Shown piece by piece: positions 56,940 through 64,000 of a stretch of 64,000 nt of DNA. This stretch comes from Hanleya hanleyi (taxonomy: Eukaryota; Mollusca; Polyplacophora; Lepidopleurida; Hanleyidae): the NCBI GenBank assembly GCA_036873755.1, contig JAVTVY010017221.1:1-64000 (forward strand), read 5' to 3'. The notes below the pieces were generated by a model. The model did no database searches. It was not told the origin of the DNA and was given only the letters and a program-made list of their open reading frames with translations. Position numbers and translations under genes: made by a program. Position 1 is the stretch's first letter, and each line of letters begins with the position of its first letter.

Positions 56940-58545
56940 CAGAATCAGGATTTATTCACCAGATAATTTAAATTGGAAATAAATATTAGGTCAAACTGTT
57001 TTGGCGGGAATAAAGCCCAACACGGGCTTGTTCTATCCGTTATAATTATATTACAATAATGAGGGCATGAGGGAGGTGGTGAATTAAACGGAATATAAAC
57101 TATGATAATCTTATATTTCTTAATAGTCATATTCGGAACATATAGGAGTGGATCAGGGAAGTATTGCACCATATATACATGCTTGTAGGTGATTCGGCAT
57201 GTGTGTGGGAAAAAACAACATTGTGCATTGAATCTCATATATCGGTAGGTTAGTATCACATGAGGCTGAGAATCTGTGGATAGGGCAAAAGTCCAAACCT
57301 TTAACATTGGGTGCCCCAGAGGTGAGGACATCCTCCCGAGGGTAGTGCATAGGTTGAATGAGTGAAGCATCATGTAAGCTCGAGAATTGAGGAGGGGGGT
57401 TCAATCCTACGATAACCATTCACAGATGGTCTAAATCTCGAAAGGACCGGGCATCCTGGTGTTCGGGAAGCTTCAAAAGTCACAATGAAACATACGACCA
57501 AGGGTTCCCGATGACAGAAGGTGAAGTCAAGATATTGGCACATCTACATTGACATGTGACATTGTGACATATTTGAAGTTCTACAATGTTGAACAAGATT
57601 AGATGTCAAGAAGATTGTGATTTAGTCATGATATAAATAACAATGAGGCCAAAGTAGTATAAAGTTCTGATAATAGTTTGTTCCATTTCGATGGTCTTAT
57701 TGATGGTATTGTTACATAGGTTAGATCGGTAAAAAGGTACGTATAGGTTTCATGTTGGTTTCTTGTCGGGTAGCAGCGGACATCAGATAGTGTTGTAAAA
57801 TAACCCAGACAGCGAATTTGGATTAATTCGGTAAGACACATGATTGAACGGAGCAGGCGTATAGACCGATTCGGAAAGGGTTTTATCTCCCTTGTTCCAC
57901 TAGGGGCGTATTGGTTCAGAGAACTTCCGGTAAGTACCAAAGGCCCTCACAATTAGTTTGAGTAATTACATATTCTATTTTTCAAGACAATTATCGTTAT
58001 AATTTACACGTATAGGATATATCGGTTCATGTACAAAGTGAAAACAGAATAGTTTTTCAAACAAATATTCTGGAATAGTTTATCAACTTTTATATTATTC
58101 AAAATAATTGCGGGTGCCTTTGGTAAAAGTGTAACCGAAGCGACTACTTCCCGGAAGCGGTGTTTCATACCTCTAACATTAAAGAGCGGCAGTTATTCAA
58201 GGGTAGATCATACACTTTCCGGAAAGGGCTATACATTCTACTTGAGCATTGGTAGATTGTAATTGGATGGCCCAGTAAATAACCGTTGTTCATGGTCAAA
58301 CGTTCTTCATAAAATGATGATGTTTTGTAATCGCTTCTGCAATAATATTAACGGGTTCAGATGAGTGATATAAGTGTTCCCCCAGACGATGTCACAATAA
58401 GACAGATATCGGAATATCTTTCAGAACCGGTTCGGTAATACAAAATGTAAAGTATTTTCTTGTTCACAGACTCTTAGATATAATTGATAATTCCGATGTT
58501 TCTCTAAATGTTTTAGCAAATGTAGTCAATGTAAGTATCCATAAA
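56940..58545 (-). mobile_element. LINE fragment with reverse-transcriptase end (copy C)
   Basis: The tail at 56940 is the same as in A and B. The extra 57182-58539 contains the C-terminal half of a decayed reverse transcriptase on the minus strand (see next entry). A GGGTTCAATCC box B-like motif near 57398 and a GAAACATACGACCAAGGGTTCCC stretch near 57487, similar to one near 38876, show that other repeats are mixed in. Confidence 0.65.
57626..58530 (-). pseudogene. Decayed LINE reverse transcriptase, C-terminal part (second family)
   Basis: Reading on the minus strand, frames with RNIGII, TYITHLNPLILLQKR and, at 57940-57626, CYPTRN.. and ..SKWNKLLSEL line up with the C-terminal half of the 39330-40357 fragment but are strongly diverged. 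Several stops and frameshifts. A relative of the same clade, not a copy of that element. Confidence 0.65.
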
Positions 58546-60319
58546 GTATACATATTATTCGAAACATAAGATCTATACATGAGCAGTGTGACTAACGTCA
58601 CAGGACCTACGAAGTAGAGTAGGCATTAGGACTCGAACGCGAACTGAACTCTTGGAAATCCCCACCCCCAGTTGAAATCCTGCCTATATTAAGATGGGCA
58701 CCGCCCAAGTCAGAATCGCCAGTGATTTTCATCAAAATCACCAGGAATTTTCATCAAAAGTAGGTCAGCTCAGAACTTGTTGGTAACAGTCTTCTAATGC
58801 GCCTTCATTCCAAAATTAAATAACGATCGCCGATTTAATTTTACAATTTTTTAACTAAAGGAAACAGATTGAATAATAAAACTCCGTGGCAGTGATTCTG
58901 TATCCCTTAATCAAGGAATCAAAATGGATCAAGATTTGAAATGACAAGAAAAATTTAGACATAATTACACATGTAATGTTTTTGTTTAAATTATATCCCA
59001 GTGTGATATATAGTCAATATTCAAGAAGTACAAAAAAAACCGAGAAGTACGTGCTGAAATTTTCACATCATGGTCAAAGTTACTTTGGTTATACCTTGAT
59101 TGCAACCTCATGCTTGAGGTATGTACATGTATAACACACTTTCATTTTAGAGTCCAGACATTCCACCATTCATGTGAACAAATTGTACTAAACATGGAAT
59201 AATTAAATTCACACTACCCATTTCTACAGTATCAGTACTATGTTACTATCTGTAGCAGTTGAAACCCAGTAAAACTTAAACAATTAAAACCAGTAAAGAA
59301 ATTTGTCTGTTGAATAACAGAAAATATCTGAATGAGTAAACTACTAAACAACTTACATGATACCAACAAAAGGTCCCAACACAAGCTGATAAATTCATTG
59401 GGTGGCTTGCAGGATGGCTTTGTTTCACCATCAGTAAACTTTTATCATTGTTGCTCACAGGCTAATCTGAAGGATGATACCAGATCTTTCTTTGTTCTGC
59501 TAGGTTATTGCACCAGGCTGACTTAATTGGTTGATGTAGGATATTTCACAATCAGTGGCAATTTGACCTAAATTTGAATTACAGGCTTCTAGTCCGTCAT
59601 TCATAATCCAGCCATCGTCCATTAGAGAATATCCGCGTCCATAATCCAAAAATCTGTGATGAAATGTTTGGATGTGAAATAGGATACACCTTAAAGGCCA
59701 CAGTTTACATATATCTATAACAATATACTGAATTGTGTGTATTAAGAATGACAAGTTGGTAATAGCAGTGTAGATAAATGCACTAACAAATGATGGGAAA
59801 ATAGTATTTCCTATTTCATTATCCCATCACGTTTTGTACTGTGTTATATATAAGGCGAAATATGCAGCCAAGGGTTCCCAATGGGAATGACAGTGCACTC
59901 GCAGAGCTACATGTATCAATAAATAATAAAAAAAAATAATTATAAATCAAATTTTCATCAGAATTCGGTCAGCTCAGAACCTGCTGGTAACAATGCCATA
60001 ATGCACGTTCGTGCCAAAAATCAAGGTTCTAATGTCAAAGGTTCTCCTTATTTTGCCGACGAAAGGACTCGGATGGACTGACTGACTGCCTGACTGACTC
60101 ATTCATTACCGGACAATTTGCGATCTGTAGCCTACTTCGTAGGAATACACACATATACATGTATATACATATACACACACACACACTCTCATGCACATAT
60201 ATAAACACACACGCATAAATACTAAAGGTGAAAAATATGTTCCGTACAATTTTTTTACACATCTAAATTATATAAGGTTAGATATAAGTTTACATTCACA
60301 GAGTGAATATACAGTAAAA
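58546..60319. other. Non-coding part of copy C
   Basis: Matches 46150-48221 of copy B apart from the 310-bp deletion at about 59084. No gene. Confidence 0.5.
59579..59647 (-). repeat. 69-bp dispersed element, copy 3
   Basis: Same site as in copy B; slightly closer to the 13096 copy at some positions (for example CATTAGAGAATAT). Confidence 0.7.
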
Positions 60320-61345
60320 AGATATATATATATAGAGAGATATATATATATATTTATTTAAACATATGTACAATGTCCCTTTTCACCGGAGATGATCCCG
60401 TATGATTATACTGAGGTTTGAGATGTAGAATTATTTAGCTAATTAGAATATTTTGAAATTGCGCTTAAATATCGATTCTGAGTCGATACATTTGAATGCA
60501 CTGGGAATAGAATTCCATAATTTAGGACCTTTAGCTTTGATTGAATGGAGTGTTGCTTGATTCGTAAAATATGGCCTGTATAGATTCAAGTTTACATGTC
60601 TAGTAGGGTAACTATGAACTGTGGATAACATTGTGAAGCATGATAAAGAGTGATTAGGCAAACGGAAAGGCGAATGCACAAATCGGTGGGAGAAAGTTAA
60701 TGTGAGATAGTCATTGAGTTTTGTGAACGGTAGAATATTTGTTTGAGAGAAAAGGGGTTCGGTGTGAGAGAGCCTGTCATTACAAGTTATAATACGAATG
60801 ATTCGTTTTTGCAGGAGCACAATGGGTGATAGATGAGAAGAATATGTGTTAGCCCAGATTAGATTACTATATGATAGATAGGAATAAAAGAGTGAATGAT
60901 ACAGATTCAATAAGGTTTGTTTGTTTATGCAATGCTTTATGTTATTCAAAACACCGATATTGCGTGACAGTTTTGATGAGAGGTTGTCTATGTGATTCTT
61001 CCAGTTGAGTTTATCATTCAGATATACGCCGAGAAATTTATAGCTGTGGACAAGTTCAACATCTTGGCCATCTATAAATAATTTTGGTATATTTTTGGCA
61101 GTTCTTGTTGGATTTACAACCATATACTTTGTTTTTTGGACGTTTAGAGATAGTTTGTTGCAAGAGAACCACGTTAGAAGTTTGTTTATTTCTACGTTTG
61201 ATGTCTTCATGGCTGTTTTCTAATCTATATTGGAATATGTGGCGCTTGTGTCGCCCGCGAATAGAATAACGTCGAGTAAATTCGAAACGTTAGCAATGTC
61301 ATTTATATAATGAAAAGAATGGGTCCCAAAATATCTTGAGTTAGA
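60320..61345 (-). pseudogene. 5'-truncated LINE reverse-transcriptase fragment (copy C)
   Basis: Open from 61210 to 60443 with the FLGV, LLQKR and YPTRH motifs, but the FADDT part is cut off by a stop near 61220, as in copy B. The frameshift of copy B is absent, so that one is specific to B. Confidence 0.85.
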
Positions 61346-62905
61346 TTGAACTTCAGTTACTATTAGACTGGTTGAATGCAAATTTTGAAATAGAATCATC
61401 TTACACTCTTTCTCAGGTTGGAACCAGTGCAGTTCACTACCTAGAGGCAGGAGGTCACAGCCATATGTCCTTTGGCTGGGAACGAGTAATGCAGTATCCT
61501 AATATTTCATCATTGTCGACAGCGTTGCGATACCTTGCAGGAACGACATAACTTTTGCAGTTGATAGGCTTTTCGAGCTGCATAATAAATTCAATCTGGA
61601 ATATGCTGATCAACTAACCTCATTCTTTTTACTCCTCGAGACTATGATTCTGAGACTCTGAGAAAGAGAGACTGCCAATCAGATTTAGAGAGATGATCAC
61701 CAAAATCTGCGATGTCTCATGTCAAAGCTTTTGTGTTCGGTGAATTCTGATTGTGTCAGTTTTTGTCTGGATCACCATCAGTCTGCGACACATGTGGACT
61801 GAAAATATTCCACTCATACATTCACTTACTAGCAGTTGTTTTTCCCAACATATTTCAAGAATGAGAAGGCTTAGGCTTTCTTGGGGTGTTGTCCTCATAT
61901 CAACAGGGGATATGTCGGTCTGTATTCGCAATACCCCCATATCTCAAGAATGATTATGCCTAGGAGCACCAGACTTAGTTCACACATGCATGTGATCAGA
62001 TGAAAGAAATCTTATCAGAAATCTGTGTGATCGACCGATTTTTGGGTGCAATCCTGAGCAACCTTGTATCGCATATGCAAATGGACAAGAAGTCTAAAAT
62101 CAGTGACATTGACATTTAACCCATTCTGGATCAGAAGTGGCCCATTTATCACCCATTATTGTTTTACCACCATATCACAGAAATATTAAGCAATGATTAA
62201 ATGCATTCTGGTCATGGGTTACATTAAATGTTTGTTTGTTCCTCATGACCTTCCTTGTAAAAAGAGACGTACTGAGTGCGACAATTATTAATTATGGATC
62301 CTCCCAACCAAATGCTTGTAAATATGAAGAAAAGGAGATCTTTTGAAAAATTTAAGTCCCATATGAACTCTAATCATTTGCCCTTACATATAGATGTGAG
62401 GGGGTCATGAGAAACTAAGTAACAGTGACCTTAATGAATTTTATTGTGAAAATATATTCATGAACACTTCTCATATTGTTGCATTAAAAAAACATACTCT
62501 TGCATTATTTTTTATTCTTGTTTGTCATACAAATGGAGGGATGCTTATTTTAAAATGTAACTTTGCTACTTCTGCAAGTTTGTCATATCTAACATAAACT
62601 TGATAAAGTTCATACCCTGCTTCTTGCTTAACAGGTCTTAACGATACATTGTCACAAATCTGTTCAGTTCTTTGCATTACTACAATTATGTCCTGCAGAT
62701 GTCAAGGGGTCAGACTTCAATCTCGCTCCTGTTGCAAGTGAACTTTATTTTGGTATGTTCTTTAAATCATTATCTTGAATATGACCTACACTCACACAAG
62801 TACCACAGTTACATTTCCACAGCAATTTGTCTGTGGGGGAGTTGAAACCGATCATAGAAGGATTACTGTGTTGCTGTTGCAAATTTTAACAGGCAATTTT
62901 TGTGA

Positions 62906-63146
62906 AATGCTTTAAAAGTAGATGGTACGATAAGGCGGCATAAGTATACATGGTGCAATTGAAATCAAGAAATTAAAATGTCCTAAAAATAATTGTTTTA
63001 ATCTAATGACGAGACAATATATGTATACAATATTATGTGAAAGTTCTAGCTTGATTGTATTAAGATTATAGTTCTCACATGAAAGTTCAACTGCACCATG
63101 TATATAGGCCAAAATGCCACCTTATCATGCCATCTCCTTTTTGAAT
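62906..63146. repeat. Inverted repeat (copy C)
   Basis: As 50839-51077 in copy B. Confidence 0.55.
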
Positions 63147-63460
63147 ACCAACGCTTACAAAGAGTTGAATCCCAACACTTGCAAAGTGCTGAAAGTCAAC
63201 ATTTACCAAATGTTAAATATGGACACAAATCCAACACTTACAAGTTTTAGAATTCAACATTTATAAAGGTTAGAAACGAGATCATAACACTTTTAAAATG
63301 TTGAAATCCAACACTTTACAAAGTATTGAAACCAGCAACACTTTCGAAAGTGTTAAATTAACATTTACACATGTTTTTCCTCCTCCACACTTATCAAAGT
63401 GTTATAATTTACAACATTATAAATGTTGTATACAACACTTTAGTTTTAAGAGTGTATTTA
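63130..63460. repeat. AACACTT-motif region (copy C)
   Basis: As 51060-51390, nearly identical. Confidence 0.5.
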
Positions 63461-63798
63461 ACTGTAACAGGGAATTCACATGAAACTGTGACCATGACAT
63501 TGAACAGGTTTCTATCTCGGTGGTTTGGAATACTTTGTCGATATGCAACAAATATATTGCGAAAATGTTTCCGATTACACACACACAACTACATCCGTCC
63601 TCATGGTCCTGGTTTGAAAATATTTCAAAATAAGCAGGCAAATAATTCTAGAGCAAGGAAAGCCATAAGCAAAAGTTTAACATTCTTCCCATGTACAGTG
63701 ATTCAATGGTTACAGCAACTAAATGTTATGTACTTTGAAATGGAGTATGTTTTTTTAAATGAACCCCATATAGTTACTTACGCGCAGTCATGAGTTTT

Positions 63799-63848
63799 CG
63801 AGTTACTCTAATACTATATACACTCTGCAATACACCATATGATTGGAA
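63799..63848. repeat. Single 50-bp unit (copy C)
   Basis: TTCGAGTTACTCTAATACTA, then the rest of one unit, ending TATGATTGGAACGACC. The unexpanded form of the 19-copy array of copy B. Confidence 0.92.
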
Positions 63849-64000
63849 CGACCAACAATTTTGTACTCTCGTGTTTCTAATTTTTATTGTTTGCTTCAAC
63901 ACAGAGAACATGTGTATATAGAGACACTGGCAATCGCCAACGAAAAGGCATCTGAGGTGTCAGGCTCCTGATAACGGTAAGATTTTAAATGCGCCTCGCG

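Larger units (their letters stand above)
53976..64000. repeat. Tandem segmental duplication, copy C (partial, runs out of the window)
   Basis: Starts at TATATATACCCATCGAGG with a 26-bp deletion relative to B. Lacks 310 bp present in B and has 1.36 kb extra at 57182-58539. The window ends inside the B/C-specific 2.1-kb block. Confidence 0.92.

Overview
The window is eukaryotic, repeat-dense DNA. It has no operons and no dense array of long genes; intact intronless genes occur only inside one large inverted repeat. A tRNA-derived SINE with a tail ending in repeated CACT/ACTC motifs, a satellite built on an AAGATGGCCGCC core with a GGACGGACGAC tail, and several LINE families are typical of marine molluscs as I know them. 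My best guess is a mollusc, possibly a gastropod. No host protein identifies the species.

Layout. 1-2272: a 156-bp satellite organised as 783-bp five-monomer higher-order repeats. 2273-5920: non-coding DNA with one clear TIR element (2806-3177), a probable fold-back element and a SINE tail. 5921-18035: a giant imperfect palindrome. Its arms (5921-10706 and 13165-18035) each carry a near-identical 307-residue C2H2 zinc-finger gene, plus long arrays of tandem units rich in CRE (TGACGTCA) and NRF1-like (TGCGCATGCGCA) palindromes. A third, related zinc-finger gene lies in the loop, beside a 600-bp GT-rich microsatellite and a promoter-like GC-rich palindrome. All three genes are intact, share one promoter design (MEF2-like site, TATAAAAG, then ATG) and share an almost identical C-terminal domain that I cannot assign, while their zinc fingers differ.

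18036-29210: non-coding DNA with dispersed repeats, a TATA/minisatellite/poly(A)-signal unit (about 20.2-21.7 kb) and a 1.8-kb fold-back element (25213-27028) bounded by a 6-bp direct repeat. 29211-33162: a decayed 5'-truncated LINE (endonuclease plus reverse transcriptase) between a 30-bp target-site duplication with one mismatch.

33781-34705 is a fold-back element whose right arm is the start of a tandem segmental duplication with three copies: A (34583-42960), B (42961-53975) and C (53976 to the window end). Each copy has the same SINE, the same 5'-truncated LINE reverse-transcriptase fragment and candidate terminal exons. B and C share stops and insertions that A lacks. B alone has a 19-copy array of a 50-bp unit that is single-copy in C. 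C alone has an extra LINE segment. A 69-bp element occurs in B, in C and at the inner edge of the palindrome's right arm, and is missing from A.

The most unusual system here is the zinc-finger palindrome: three intact copies of a zinc-finger plus unknown-domain protein, embedded in transcription-factor-site satellites. It could be a host gene cluster kept similar by gene conversion, or a mobile or viral-like element with very long terminal repeats; the sequence alone does not decide.
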